Below are positions 15,162 through 23,425 of a stretch of 64,000 nt of DNA, piece by piece. How positions within the stretch are numbered: position 1 is the first letter of the stretch; the number at the start of each line of letters is the position of its first letter. The stretch covers positions 1 to 64,000 of the forward strand of contig JAKFCU010000113.1 of NCBI GenBank assembly GCA_036676475.1, given 5' to 3'. Under the pieces are notes generated by a model, which worked only from the letters and a program-made list of their open reading frames with translations, was not told where the DNA came from and searched no databases. Both the position numbers and the translations under genes were made by a program. The stretch is from LC029 sp036676475. GTDB lineage: Bacteria > Bacillota > Bacilli > Aneurinibacillales > RAOX-1.

Positions 15162-15893
15162 ATGGAACTTTTCATTCTCAGTACCTTAACCGGAGTGACG
15201 ACGATGCTGGGGGCTATTGCCGCCCTTCTTTTTGGACAGCCTGGTAGAAAGATCCTTGCTTTTTATTTGGGAATGTCTGCGGGAATTATCACGTTAGTAA
15301 TTGCAGTGGACCTTTTGCCTGCCGCTTTTGATCAAGGGCCCATAGAAGCTGTGGGGGTTGGACTGGGTATCGGTTTATTGACCATGCTTCTAGTCTATGA
15401 ATGTTTACAGCGCATGATGGGCGATCAGCCCGTTTCTGTAAACCCGAAGAAAAGGGAATACTTGCGAATGGGATATATGATTGCTTTAGCCATCGGTATT
15501 CATAATATTCCGGAGGGAATCGCGATCGGTGCTGGGTTTGAAACGGAACATGAATTAGGAGTGCTGATGGCCTTATCGATTGCCCTGCATAATGTCCCCG
15601 AGGGGATCGGTATGGCTATTCCCCTGGTGTTAGCGGGAATGAGGAAAAGGTGGGTAGCCATCCTTTCGTTGGCGATCAGTCTTTGCATTCCGGCTGGAGC
15701 ATGGTTGGGAAAATGTTTTTTTGTTGGCTCTCCCTTTTTAGTTGCTATAGGAATTTCATTTGCTGCCGGCGCGATGGGTTTTATTGTATGGAAGGAAATT
15801 GGCCCCACATCGATGAAATACAACCGACTTTTTGCCCAGGTGGGGATGCTTGCGAGTCTGGCTTTAATTTACATCATTCACGCATTGAGGTGA
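15162..15893 (+). CDS. ZIP-family divalent metal transporter
   Basis: This 243-residue protein belongs to the ZIP family of metal permeases, which move zinc, iron or manganese into the cytoplasm. The metal-binding helices are clear: IGIHNIPEGIAIG near residue 110 and IALHNVPEGIGMA near 147, each carrying the HNxPEG signature. About eight hydrophobic segments are present. The ATG follows GGGGCGAGAG. It sits between mntP and ywlE in a tight cluster. The exact metal cannot be told. Its place beside MntP is suggestive of divalent metal balance, but this is inference from context. Confidence 0.85.
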   Translation: MELFILSTLTGVTTMLGAIAALLFGQPGRKILAFYLGMSAGIITLVIAVDLLPAAFDQGPIEAVGVGLGIGLLTMLLVYECLQRMMGDQPVSVNPKKREYLRMGYMIALAIGIHNIPEGIAIGAGFETEHELGVLMALSIALHNVPEGIGMAIPLVLAGMRKRWVAILSLAISLCIPAGAWLGKCFFVGSPFLVAIGISFAAGAMGFIVWKEIGPTSMKYNRLFAQVGMLASLALIYIIHALR

Positions 15894-15899
15894 CGAAAC

Positions 15900-16346
15900 A
15901 TGAATATTTTATTTATTTGTACAGGAAATACGTGCCGCAGCCCGATGGCTGAAGGTTTATTGAAGCAAATTGCTCGGGATTTCAATTTACTGGTTCAGGT
16001 TCAGTCAGCTGGTGTAGCGGCTTCCTTTGGCTCACCGGCATCGGCTCACACCGATACGATTTTAAAAAACAGAGGGATTAACCATAATCATGCTTCTCAA
16101 CCTGTCACGATGGAGTTGGTCCAATGGTCGGATCTCATTTTAACGATGACAGAAAGCCATAAGCACGTTTTATGCCGCCAATTTCCAGGGGTAGACAATA
16201 AAGTGTTTACGGTGAATGAATTTGCTGATGATAAAGGACGCGATGTGACCGATCCATATGGTGGATCTCTAGAGAATTATCGCGAAACCGAACGGGATTT
16301 AGAAGCCATTCTTAACAAAATAATCAAAAAAATAATGATGAACTAG
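15900..16346 (+). CDS. ywlE: Protein-arginine phosphatase YwlE
   Basis: This 148-residue low-molecular-weight phosphatase matches YwlE, which removes phosphate from arginine residues placed by McsB and so controls CtsR and ClpCP protein turnover. The P-loop is CTGNTCRS at residues 7-14. The Thr after Asn, in place of the bulkier residue of tyrosine phosphatases, is the known signature for phospho-arginine specificity. The general acid loop is VTDPYGGS near 118. The ATG follows GAGGTGACGAAAC and is only 6 bases after the ZIP gene stop. Position matches ywlE in B. subtilis. Confidence 0.93.
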   Translation: MNILFICTGNTCRSPMAEGLLKQIARDFNLLVQVQSAGVAASFGSPASAHTDTILKNRGINHNHASQPVTMELVQWSDLILTMTESHKHVLCRQFPGVDNKVFTVNEFADDKGRDVTDPYGGSLENYRETERDLEAILNKIIKKIMMN

Positions 16347-16413
16347 CAGGTTTTCAGGGTGAGGAGGACGAATAATTTACTGTTGTATTTATACATAATT
16401 GGGGAGAATTTAA

Positions 16414-17697
16414 ATGAACAATAGTATTCGTTTTGGCCTGCAGAAAAAGATTGTGTTAGGGATCACGGTGTTGTCGGCCCTAACGTATGGGACGAGCTTC
16501 TTTATTTTGACCTTTTTATCAGATTATTTTCTTCAGTATGTGCATCCCATGGTTTTTCAAGGGACTGTTTTATTAATGGGGGTTTTATGGTCTGCTTTCT
16601 TCGGATGGATTGCCGCTCGCATTTTGACTAAGCCTATTGTTCAATTGGAAAGAACAGCCGAAAAGGTTTCGACGGGTGACTTGCGTGTTCAAGTGGATAT
16701 TCCGAAGGGAAATGATGAACTGCGTTCGTTAGCTCTTGCATTTGACCGGATGTTGAACAATTTGCAATCGATGGTGAAGGATATTGAAAATAACTTTCAG
16801 CAAACGGGAGATCATGTTCATGAATTGACGACAGCCTCTTATATTGCGGCCACTCAAACCGAACAAATCGGGATGACCATTGATGACATTGCAAGAGGGG
16901 CCATGATGCAATCCGCGGCCACGTTGCATATGGTCGATTCACTGGAGCAGCTAAACGGGATGGTCGGGGAAATAAAGGATCGTGCCGGCCTTACGCGTGG
17001 TTTATCAAAGGATATGGTACAAACGATAGAAACGAGCTCGAATGTAGTGAAAACGTTGATTCATGGTCTTCATCAATTATCTAAGGAAAGTCAGGCTTCG
17101 ATTGAGGTGGTTTCCAAGCTTGATTTGCAAGCAAAAGAAATCGGCGAAATTTCCAAGCTTGTGGGAACGATGGCGGAGCAAACCAATTTGCTAGCTTTGA
17201 ATGCTTCCATTGAAGCGGCCAGAGCGGGTGAGCATGGTCGCGGTTTTGCTGTGGTGGCAGGAGAAGTTCGCAAGTTGGCTGATGAGAGTGGGAAGGCAGT
17301 TCAAGCGATTGATCGCTTAATCCATGAAATTCAGCAGGAAGTGGCTCTGGCGGTGAAACAGATACATGAGCAAGTGCGGATGGCCACTTCAGAATCCAAA
17401 CGAGGGGAAGTAACGACCAAGGCGCTTTACGATGTCGGTGTCTCCGTTCAAGGAGTGGTCGAAGCGGTCGATCATATTGTCCAATTGGTGGTCGATCAAG
17501 CGGTGAACATGAAAACAACGTTGGATGAAGCACGGGAAGTGGCTCAGATTGCTGAAGAGGCTTCTTCAGGTTCACAATCTGTGGCTGTTGCTGCTCAAGA
17601 TCAAACTGCTGCCATGGAGGAAATAGCAGCTGCTGGACAAATCCTACGTATGCAAGCCGAAAAGCTTCAGGAGAATATCTGTCGTTTTACTGTGTAA
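16414..17697 (+). CDS. Methyl-accepting chemotaxis protein with minimal sensor region
   Basis: This 427-residue chemoreceptor has two transmembrane helices (about 12-35 and 46-68) joined by only about 12 residues, then a HAMP domain (about 66-120) and a cytoplasmic signalling domain. The hairpin tip reads EQTNLLALNASIEAARAGEHGRGFAVVAGEVRKLA, split here as the conserved NLLALNASIEAA and GRGFAVVA segments. With no extracellular ligand domain it probably senses through the membrane, the HAMP domain or a partner. The ATG follows TTGGGGAGAAT. It is a single gene without obvious terminator. B. subtilis has ywlF (rpiB) directly after ywlE, so this receptor is an insertion in the order. Confidence 0.9.
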   Translation: MNNSIRFGLQKKIVLGITVLSALTYGTSFFILTFLSDYFLQYVHPMVFQGTVLLMGVLWSAFFGWIAARILTKPIVQLERTAEKVSTGDLRVQVDIPKGNDELRSLALAFDRMLNNLQSMVKDIENNFQQTGDHVHELTTASYIAATQTEQIGMTIDDIARGAMMQSAATLHMVDSLEQLNGMVGEIKDRAGLTRGLSKDMVQTIETSSNVVKTLIHGLHQLSKESQASIEVVSKLDLQAKEIGEISKLVGTMAEQTNLLALNASIEAARAGEHGRGFAVVAGEVRKLADESGKAVQAIDRLIHEIQQEVALAVKQIHEQVRMATSESKRGEVTTKALYDVGVSVQGVVEAVDHIVQLVVDQAVNMKTTLDEAREVAQIAEEASSGSQSVAVAAQDQTAAMEEIAAAGQILRMQAEKLQENICRFTV

Positions 17698-17808
17698 AAT
17701 CCGAACATTTATGTTTGTATTGTATAATAACATTAAGAAAAATAGCTATGTGCTTTTTGAATAATAAGGTATAATAAGGATGTAATATTGAAAACGGAGG
17801 AGATCTCT

Positions 17809-18255
17809 TTGAAAATCGCACTTGGTGCCGATCATGGCGGATACCAATTAAAGGGAGACATCAAGAAGCTTCTTGATTCTATGAATATAGCCTACGAGGA
17901 TCTAGGTTGTGATTGTGAGCAATCGGTGGATTATCCGGATTATGCTCTTCCTGTTGCGGAAAAAGTAGCTTCGGGAGAATTTGATCGGGGAATTCTCGTT
18001 TGTGGAACAGGAATCGGGATGTCGATTGCTGCCAATAAGGTAAAAGGTGTTCGTTGCGCGTTGGTGCATGATTTATTCTCTGCCAAAGCGACTCGCGAGC
18101 ATAATGACTCTAATGTATTGGCTATGGGAGCTCGAGTGATTGGACCTGGGCTAGCTTTAGAAATCGTGAAGGTTTGGCTGGGTACGGAATTTGAAGGTGG
18201 CAGACATATGAACCGCATAGATAAGATTACTAAGATTGAGGAAAGCTATGTCTAA
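17809..18255 (+). CDS. rpiB: Ribose-5-phosphate isomerase B
   Basis: This 148-residue RpiB/LacAB-type sugar isomerase interconverts ribose 5-phosphate and ribulose 5-phosphate in the pentose phosphate pathway. Motifs are GADHGGYQLK at the N-terminus, VDYPDYA, the catalytic CGTGIGMSIAANK loop near residue 65, and HNDSNVLAMGARVIG. I start at TTG 17809, seven bases after GGAGGAG, which gives the typical MKIALGADHGG opening; an in-frame TTG at 17788 precedes that ribosome site and is unlikely. The stop overlaps the start of ywlG by 8 bases (ATGTCTAA), so the two are coupled. Confidence 0.93.
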   Translation: MKIALGADHGGYQLKGDIKKLLDSMNIAYEDLGCDCEQSVDYPDYALPVAEKVASGEFDRGILVCGTGIGMSIAANKVKGVRCALVHDLFSAKATREHNDSNVLAMGARVIGPGLALEIVKVWLGTEFEGGRHMNRIDKITKIEESYV

Positions 18256-18820
18256 TTTGCAGCAATTGGAGCATGAGGTTCGGACGGTTGTCCGTGATCT
18301 GCTTTCCGCCTTTCCGTTAGGTCCCAAGCACATTCTGGTTCTGGGAACGAGCACAAGTGAAGTAATTGGTGAAAAAATCGGGACCGCAGGAAGTGGACAA
18401 GTTGCTGAAACGATTTTTCGAGTGTTGCAGGAAGTTCAAGCTGAGCGCTCCTTTCATCTTGCCTTTCAATGCTGTGAGCACTTAAATCGGGCATTAGTGG
18501 TGGAAAGAGAGACAGCAGAGTTCTTTCAACTCGAGGAAGTGACGGTGATTCCTGTATCGAAAGCAGGCGGTTCTATGGCGGCCTATGCTTTTTCAGAGTG
18601 GAGTGATCCCGTTGTTGTCGAGACTATTCAAGCCCATGCGGGAATTGATATTGGAGATACCTTTATTGGTATGCACTTGAAGCCTGTGGCTGTTCCTTTG
18701 CGTCCTTCGATCCGAATGATCGGACAAGCCCATGTGACTATGGCGTATACAAGGCCAAGGCTAGTTGGGGGAAGCCGGGCAGTTTATGATCAGAATCAAG
18801 CAAATCTTAGCTGTACGTAA
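18248..18820 (+). CDS. ywlG: UPF0340 / TIGR01440-family protein YwlG
   Basis: This 190-residue protein belongs to the UPF0340 family (B. subtilis YwlG), whose function is not known. Visible conserved segments are LVLGTSTSEVIGEKIGT near residue 30, CCEHLNRALVVE near 75, AGGSMA near 105 and HAGIDIGDTFIGMHLKPVAVP near 134. I start at ATG 18248, which follows GAGGAAAGCT and overlaps the rpiB stop; a TTG four codons upstream is less likely. The rpiB, ywlG, glyA order is the same as in B. subtilis, which suggests a shared operon. No membrane segment is present. Confidence 0.88.
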   Translation: MSNLQQLEHEVRTVVRDLLSAFPLGPKHILVLGTSTSEVIGEKIGTAGSGQVAETIFRVLQEVQAERSFHLAFQCCEHLNRALVVERETAEFFQLEEVTVIPVSKAGGSMAAYAFSEWSDPVVVETIQAHAGIDIGDTFIGMHLKPVAVPLRPSIRMIGQAHVTMAYTRPRLVGGSRAVYDQNQANLSCT

Positions 18821-18858
18821 AAAAATATAGAGTATTATATACACGGAGGGAAAAATTC

Positions 18859-20112
18859 ATGTTTGAATATTTAACGAAGCAAGATCCGCAAGTAGCAGAA
18901 GCAATTAATCAAGAATTGGGTAGACAAAGAAACAAAATCGAATTAATTGCATCCGAAAACTTTGTTAGCGAAGCGGTATTAGAAGCTCTTGGCACAGTTT
19001 TAACGAATAAATATGCCGAAGGCTATCCGGGTCGTCGTTACTATGGCGGTTGTGAATATGTAGACGTGGTAGAGGATTTGGCTCGTGATCGTGCGAAGCA
19101 ATTGTTCGGAGCGGAACATGCCAATGTTCAGCCTCATTCCGGGGCTCAAGCGAATATGGGTGTCTATTTTACCATTCTAAAGCCAGGAGATACCGTTCTA
19201 GGGATGAATCTTTCTCACGGCGGTCACTTGACTCATGGAAGTCCGGTGAACTTCTCCGGTACACTTTATAATTTTGTGGAGTATGGAGTAACAGAAGATA
19301 CCAATGTCATCGATTATGAGGATGTTCGTGCGAAAGCTTTGGAAAATAAGCCTAAGCTGATCGTGGCAGGGGCAAGTGCTTATCCACGGGAGATCGATTT
19401 TCCTCGTATGCGTGAAATCGCTGATGAAGTAGGCGCTTATTTCATGGTGGATATGGCTCATATTGCTGGCTTGGTTGCTACCGGTCATCATCCGAATCCG
19501 GTTCCCCATGCGCACTTTGTAACTACAACAACTCACAAGACTCTTCGCGGACCTCGTGGAGGGATGATTCTTTGCAAAGAGGAATTTGCCAAGGCGATTG
19601 ATAAATCGATGTTCCCTGGTGTTCAAGGCGGTCCATTAATGCATGTGATTGCTGCAAAAGCGGTGGCTTTTGGAGAGGCGCTTAAGCCGGAATTCAAAAA
19701 TTACAGTGAAAACGTTGTAAAGAATGCTCATCAATTAGCTGCTTCTTTGAAGGAAGAAGGATTGAAGCTCGTTTCTGATGGTACTGACAATCATTTAGTG
19801 CTAATCGATGTTCGCAATCTGAACTTAACCGGTAAAGAAGCCGAACATCTGTTGGATGAAGTGGGTGTAACGACGAATAAAAATACCATTCCATTTGACC
19901 CGGCCAGCCCATTTGTAACAAGTGGTGTGCGTATTGGTACGCCGGCTGTGACTTCTCGCGGATTTAATCAAGAGTCGATGAAGGAAGTAGCGGCTATTAT
20001 CGCGTTGACATTGAAAAATCCACAGGATGAAGCGAAGAAGGAAGAAGCACGGACAAGGATTGCAGCGCTGTGTGAGAAATTCCCGTTATATCCGGATATG
20101 AAATTGCTTTAA
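18859..20112 (+). CDS. glyA: Serine hydroxymethyltransferase
   Basis: This 417-residue pyridoxal-phosphate enzyme converts serine and tetrahydrofolate to glycine and methylene-tetrahydrofolate, feeding one-carbon units to purine, thymidylate and methionine synthesis. Family motifs include ELIASENFVSEAV near residue 27, YAEGYPGRRYYGGCE near 51, and the PLP-lysine region TTTHKTLRGPRGG near 225. Length and start (ATG after CGGAGGGAAAAATTC) are standard. It is followed by a clear terminator. Its one-carbon product is the substrate of the YitJ reductase half encoded 6 kb upstream. Confidence 0.96.
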   Translation: MFEYLTKQDPQVAEAINQELGRQRNKIELIASENFVSEAVLEALGTVLTNKYAEGYPGRRYYGGCEYVDVVEDLARDRAKQLFGAEHANVQPHSGAQANMGVYFTILKPGDTVLGMNLSHGGHLTHGSPVNFSGTLYNFVEYGVTEDTNVIDYEDVRAKALENKPKLIVAGASAYPREIDFPRMREIADEVGAYFMVDMAHIAGLVATGHHPNPVPHAHFVTTTTHKTLRGPRGGMILCKEEFAKAIDKSMFPGVQGGPLMHVIAAKAVAFGEALKPEFKNYSENVVKNAHQLAASLKEEGLKLVSDGTDNHLVLIDVRNLNLTGKEAEHLLDEVGVTTNKNTIPFDPASPFVTSGVRIGTPAVTSRGFNQESMKEVAAIIALTLKNPQDEAKKEEARTRIAALCEKFPLYPDMKLL

Positions 20113-20118
20113 TAGAGG

Positions 20119-20150
20119 AAAAGCTAAGTCGATACAGGCTTAGCTTTTTT
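20119..20150 (+). terminator. Terminator after glyA
   Basis: AAAAGCTAAG / CTTAGCTTTT stem with a 10-nt loop and further T, starting seven bases after the glyA stop. Confidence 0.88.
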
Positions 20151-20251
20151 GTTTATGTGGCATGCTGTTTGGGAGGCAAATATTTATATAAGGACCAATA
20201 ATTGGGCAAAAATAGGAATTCATTGTGCGAGCTCCAGAGGAGAGATGAAAA

Positions 20252-20398
20252 GTGAAGTCCAGTCTATGGGAGCAGTTTCAAAAACGGCAGCAGGAGTTAA
20301 TGTTAGCTCAAACGGAAGAGGATGCGAAACGCATCAATCAGCAGATTACGATGCTTCTTAATTTGTTGGAGAATGATGAGGAGGATCAAGAGGTATAG
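20252..20398 (+). CDS. Small helical protein of 48 residues, unknown
   Basis: A GTG start at 20252, nine bases after GAGGAG, opens a 48-codon frame ending at TAG 20396-20398. The protein begins MKSSLWEQFQKRQQELM and ends LLENDEEDQEV. It is charged, rich in Gln, Glu and Leu, has no glycine or proline, and looks like one long helix or coiled coil. The strong ribosome site and amino-acid bias argue for a real gene. A longer frame on the same strand in this stretch (20149-20361) has no ribosome site and unusual composition. I do not recognise a family. It lies between the glyA terminator and the upp promoter region. Confidence 0.5.
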   Translation: MKSSLWEQFQKRQQELMLAQTEEDAKRINQQITMLLNLLENDEEDQEV

Positions 20399-20423
20399 GG
20401 TTGATGGGGTAAAAAGGTGAGGA

Positions 20424-20446
20424 TCACTTTTATAGAATGTTGTGGG
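20424..20446 (-). repeat. 25-bp dispersed motif, copy H (minus strand, diverged)
   Basis: Read on the minus strand: CCCACAACATTCTATAAAAGTGA. It differs from copy A mainly in the centre. It lies about 120 bases before upp. Confidence 0.5.
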
Positions 20447-20562
20447 AAGTTAATGTCACGGAAACTTCTCTTTCTGCTTTTCTCTTAAAGTGGTATAATA
20501 TTTCCCGACATGAATAGGTTTTACGGAGTACATAATATAAATAGCATAGGAGGTAATTATCT

Positions 20563-21192
20563 ATGGCAAATTTATATGTTTTTGATCACCCGCTCATTCA
20601 GCACAAACTTACATACATACGTGATAAAAGTACGGGAACGAAGGAGTTCCGCGAATTGGTAGATGAAGTAGCCATGTTAATGGCTTATGAAATCACTAGA
20701 GATCTTCCATTGGTCGAAGTAGAGGTCCAAACACCAGTTACGATTTGTAAATCCAATGTGATTGCAGGAAAGAAACTAGGCTTGGTTCCGATTCTCCGTG
20801 CCGGCATAGGGATGGTAGACGGCGTTCTTAAATTAATCCCAGCGGCGAAAGTGGGGCATGTCGGGTTATACCGTGATCCGGACACGTTGGAGCCTGTGGA
20901 GTACTATGTCAAGTTGCCAACCGATGTAGAAGAACGTGATCTTATTGTGATTGATCCGATGCTTGCAACGGGTGGTTCTGCGGTTGCTGCATTGACATCC
21001 ATTAAAAATCGTGGCGCCCGAAATATTAAGCTGATGTGCTTAATCGCTGCTCCGGAAGGCATTCAACGGGTCCAAGAGGATCATCCAGATGTGGATATTT
21101 ATGTTGCGGCAGTAGATGAAAAGTTAAACGACCACGGTTATATCGTTCCGGGCTTAGGAGATGCTGGAGACCGTCTATTCGGAACGAAATAG
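20563..21192 (+). CDS. upp: Uracil phosphoribosyltransferase
   Basis: This 209-residue enzyme salvages uracil by joining it to PRPP to give UMP. Motifs are THYIRD-like TYIRDKSTGTKEFR at the N-terminus, the PRPP loop DPMLATGGSAVAA near residue 130 and the C-terminal GLGDAGDRLFGTK. Length equals that of B. subtilis Upp. The ATG follows AGGAGGTAATTATCT. TATAAT at 20494-20499 is the likely -10 of a promoter with a weak -35. The stop is 15 bases before wecB, so the two are probably cotranscribed. In many Bacillales upp is followed shortly by atpI; here about 12.6 kb intervene. Confidence 0.96.
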   Translation: MANLYVFDHPLIQHKLTYIRDKSTGTKEFRELVDEVAMLMAYEITRDLPLVEVEVQTPVTICKSNVIAGKKLGLVPILRAGIGMVDGVLKLIPAAKVGHVGLYRDPDTLEPVEYYVKLPTDVEERDLIVIDPMLATGGSAVAALTSIKNRGARNIKLMCLIAAPEGIQRVQEDHPDVDIYVAAVDEKLNDHGYIVPGLGDAGDRLFGTK

Positions 21193-21207
21193 AGGAGCGG
21201 GGAAACG

Positions 21208-22338
21208 ATGAAGAAAAAAATTATGACTATTTTTGGGACAAGACCGGAAGCGATCAAAATGGCACCACTTGTTCACGAGTTAAAAAAATATGATCAGCTT
21301 GAACCGATTGTATGTGTGACGGCACAGCATCGACAAATGTTAGATCAGGTTCTGGATATTTTCGAAATTCAGCCTGATCATGACTTGAATATAATGAAAG
21401 ACCGTCAAACCCTGATCGATGTGACTACCCGTGCATTGGAAGGGTTGGACAAGGTAATGAAAGAAGTCCAACCGGACATGGTGTTGGTTCATGGGGATAC
21501 ATCAACCACTTTTGTTGCCAGTTTGGCTGCTTTGTACAATCAAGTGTCCATCGGTCATGTGGAAGCGGGTCTAAGGACCAATAATAAATACTCACCTTAT
21601 CCTGAAGAAATGAATCGTCAATTGACCGGGGTGATGGCCGATCTGCATTTTGCTCCTACCCATGTATCAGAGAATAATCTTCTAAGAGAAAATAAGTCTG
21701 AGGACGCCATCTATGTAACGGGGAATACGGTCATTGATGCCCAAAAAACAACGGTTCGAGAGGATTATTCCCACCCGGTTCTGGAGGAACTGGCAGGTCT
21801 TCGGCTTGTTCTGATGACAGCTCATCGTCGGGAAAACCTGGGGGAACCGATGCGCGGCATGTTTCGGGCGATACGTCGTTTAGTGGACACGCATGAGGAT
21901 ATTGCGGTGGTCTATCCCGTACATCTTAATCCTTTGGTGAAGGAAGCAGCAAATGAGATCTTAGGAGATCATCCGCGTATCCGTTTGATCGAGCCATTAG
22001 ATGTGGTGGACTTCCATAACTTTATGTCCCGCTCTTATTTGATTCTGACTGACTCTGGTGGAGTCCAAGAGGAAGCTCCGGCTTTCGGTGTTCCTGTCCT
22101 GGTTTTGCGGGATACGACTGAGCGACCGGAAGGAATTGAAGCGGGAACGCTGAAGTTAGCGGGTACAAACGAAGAGGTTATCTTTGGTCTGGCCCATGAG
22201 CTTTTGACGGATGAACAAGCTTATTCTAGCATGTCAAAAGCCGTTAACCCCTACGGGGATGGGGAAGCTTCTCGCCGAATTGCGGAAGCCATTTTATATT
22301 ATTATGGATACCGGAAGGAACGTCCGGAATCCTTCTAG
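21208..22338 (+). CDS. wecB: UDP-N-acetylglucosamine 2-epimerase (non-hydrolysing)
   Basis: This 376-residue enzyme interconverts UDP-GlcNAc and UDP-ManNAc, providing the ManNAc for teichoic-acid linkage units or other surface glycans. Motifs are FGTRPEAIKMAPL near the N-terminus, VHGDTSTT near residue 93, HVEAGLRT near 115, PEEMNRQ, TAHRREN near 207 and the DSGGVQEEAP loop near 285. It is called mnaA in B. subtilis. The ATG follows GGAGCGGGGAAACG. It is followed by a terminator and then by the accessory block that separates it from the ATP synthase operon. Confidence 0.94.
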   Translation: MKKKIMTIFGTRPEAIKMAPLVHELKKYDQLEPIVCVTAQHRQMLDQVLDIFEIQPDHDLNIMKDRQTLIDVTTRALEGLDKVMKEVQPDMVLVHGDTSTTFVASLAALYNQVSIGHVEAGLRTNNKYSPYPEEMNRQLTGVMADLHFAPTHVSENNLLRENKSEDAIYVTGNTVIDAQKTTVREDYSHPVLEELAGLRLVLMTAHRRENLGEPMRGMFRAIRRLVDTHEDIAVVYPVHLNPLVKEAANEILGDHPRIRLIEPLDVVDFHNFMSRSYLILTDSGGVQEEAPAFGVPVLVLRDTTERPEGIEAGTLKLAGTNEEVIFGLAHELLTDEQAYSSMSKAVNPYGDGEASRRIAEAILYYYGYRKERPESF

Positions 22339-22350
22339 ACAAATTTCGTG

Positions 22351-22383
22351 GAGACATCTCATGTTTATGGGGTGTCTCTTTTT
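22351..22383 (+). terminator. Terminator after wecB
   Basis: GAGACA / TGTCTC stem with a long loop and five T, about 12 bases after the stop. Confidence 0.7.
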
Positions 22384-22393
22384 ACTATGGATA

Positions 22394-22417
22394 GCACTTT
22401 TAAACGATGTTGTGGGT
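22394..22417 (-). repeat. 25-bp dispersed motif, copy G (left inverted end)
   Basis: Minus-strand copy: ACCCACAACATCG then TTTAAAAGTGC. It lies just after the wecB terminator and before the transposase remnant. Confidence 0.75.
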
Positions 22418-22446
22418 TGGGAGGGATGCAGATGAGGGGATATTCA

Positions 22447-23133
22447 TTAAAAGCCCTCTCGTACCGATTGATAGGTTTGTTCTAACGAAACAGAGCAAGC
22501 TTGTACAATCAGATGTTTCATCTGATCCAGAGGTAGTTCTTTAGGGAGATTTTCTAGGAAGCGAAACCAGGCAAGATAACGATTTAGATATTTAATACAG
22601 ATTAAATGGTAATAGGACATCCAGTCTTTGAATTTTTGCTGTTGAAGGAGATTCATTCCGGGAAGACGAAGCGGGATGCGGTAGCGGAAGGTGATAAAGT
22701 GTGATGTCCAATTGACTGGCAAAGTTTTAGGAGTAAATTGATGCAGTGCGCGTTGTTTTTCGAGCTGTTGAAGGACGTGAATGATTTTATGACGCCAATA
22801 AAAAGCGGTGACATAAGAAATTCCAACATGGACAGCAGATAGATGGAGCGAAAAGCCGCCAATAACACAAAGCAGAAATTCGATAAATTGGTGTGGTAAA
22901 TGGAGATAGTGCAGAGGTGTGTGGGTAAGGTCATTGAAGGTTCTAGAGCAATTCTTGCATTTGTATCGTTGGCGATCTCGGTACTTTCCATGAAGGACAA
23001 GATGGTGGCTATGGCAGTGGGGGCAGGAAAGGCTATGTTTTTGCTTATGGGCAAAGAGTGATTTCAGGATAAGCTGGTAAGTTTCATCATTAGAGTAGCG
23101 ACGGAACTGTAGTTTATTGGGTCTTTTTAACAA
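22447..23133 (-). pseudogene. IS1595-like transposase lacking its catalytic core
   Basis: The 228-residue frame begins with the zinc-ribbon and helix-turn-helix region of IS1595-type transposases: CPHC near residue 37, CKNCSRTFND near 59, then the TPLHYLHLP and AFYWRHKI segments. It jumps straight to the C-terminal family segment KYLNRYLAWFRFLE near 185. The central DDE/DDNK catalytic domain, normally about 100-150 residues, is missing, so the protein should be inactive. The frame itself is open, with a TTG start after GAGGAGG. It may have lost its core by internal deletion; alternatively it is a distant short family that I misjudge. Confidence 0.65.
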
Positions 23134-23196
23134 AGGGGGCCTCCTCTACATTGAGATCATATGTTCCTATTTTAACACGCGACAACAGGGGTGTCT

Positions 23197-23221
23197 ACCC
23201 ACAACATTGTTTAAAAGTGGT
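23197..23221 (+). repeat. 25-bp dispersed motif, copy B (right inverted end)
   Basis: Same sequence as copy A over all 25 bases. It lies between the transposase remnant and the S-layer glycosidase gene; the remaining 200 bases of this gap show no gene. Confidence 0.8.
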
Positions 23222-23425
23222 ATCGAGTTCGAAGGAACCACTCCCCCCTCGCTCTTTTCGTGGACCCCCTTTCATATCCTCTGATGCAATTCTATCCTCT
23301 CCACAGTACGACCCAATTCAACACCCCTTTTCCCTAATTAGGAAATTTTGGCGAAACATTCTCCTTTCTATCACGTCTATACTAGGGTAGAAAAAGAAGA
23401 TAGTTTAGGAGAGGAGTTTTACAGC

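Larger units (their letters stand above)
22394..23221. mobile_element. Defective IS1595-like insertion sequence with 24-bp inverted ends
   Basis: The transposase frame at 22447-23133 is flanked by inverted copies of the 25-bp motif. The left end (22394-22417) reads CACTTTTAAACGATGTTGTGGG and the right end (23197-23221) is its complement with one mismatch. No clear target duplication was seen. Because single copies of the same motif occur elsewhere, the pair may be true terminal repeats of a short element, or a coincidence of a widespread motif. Confidence 0.55.

Noticed and set aside
20149..20361. 70-codon frame after glyA
   Set aside because: It begins inside the terminator tail and overlaps the better-supported 48-residue gene in another frame.
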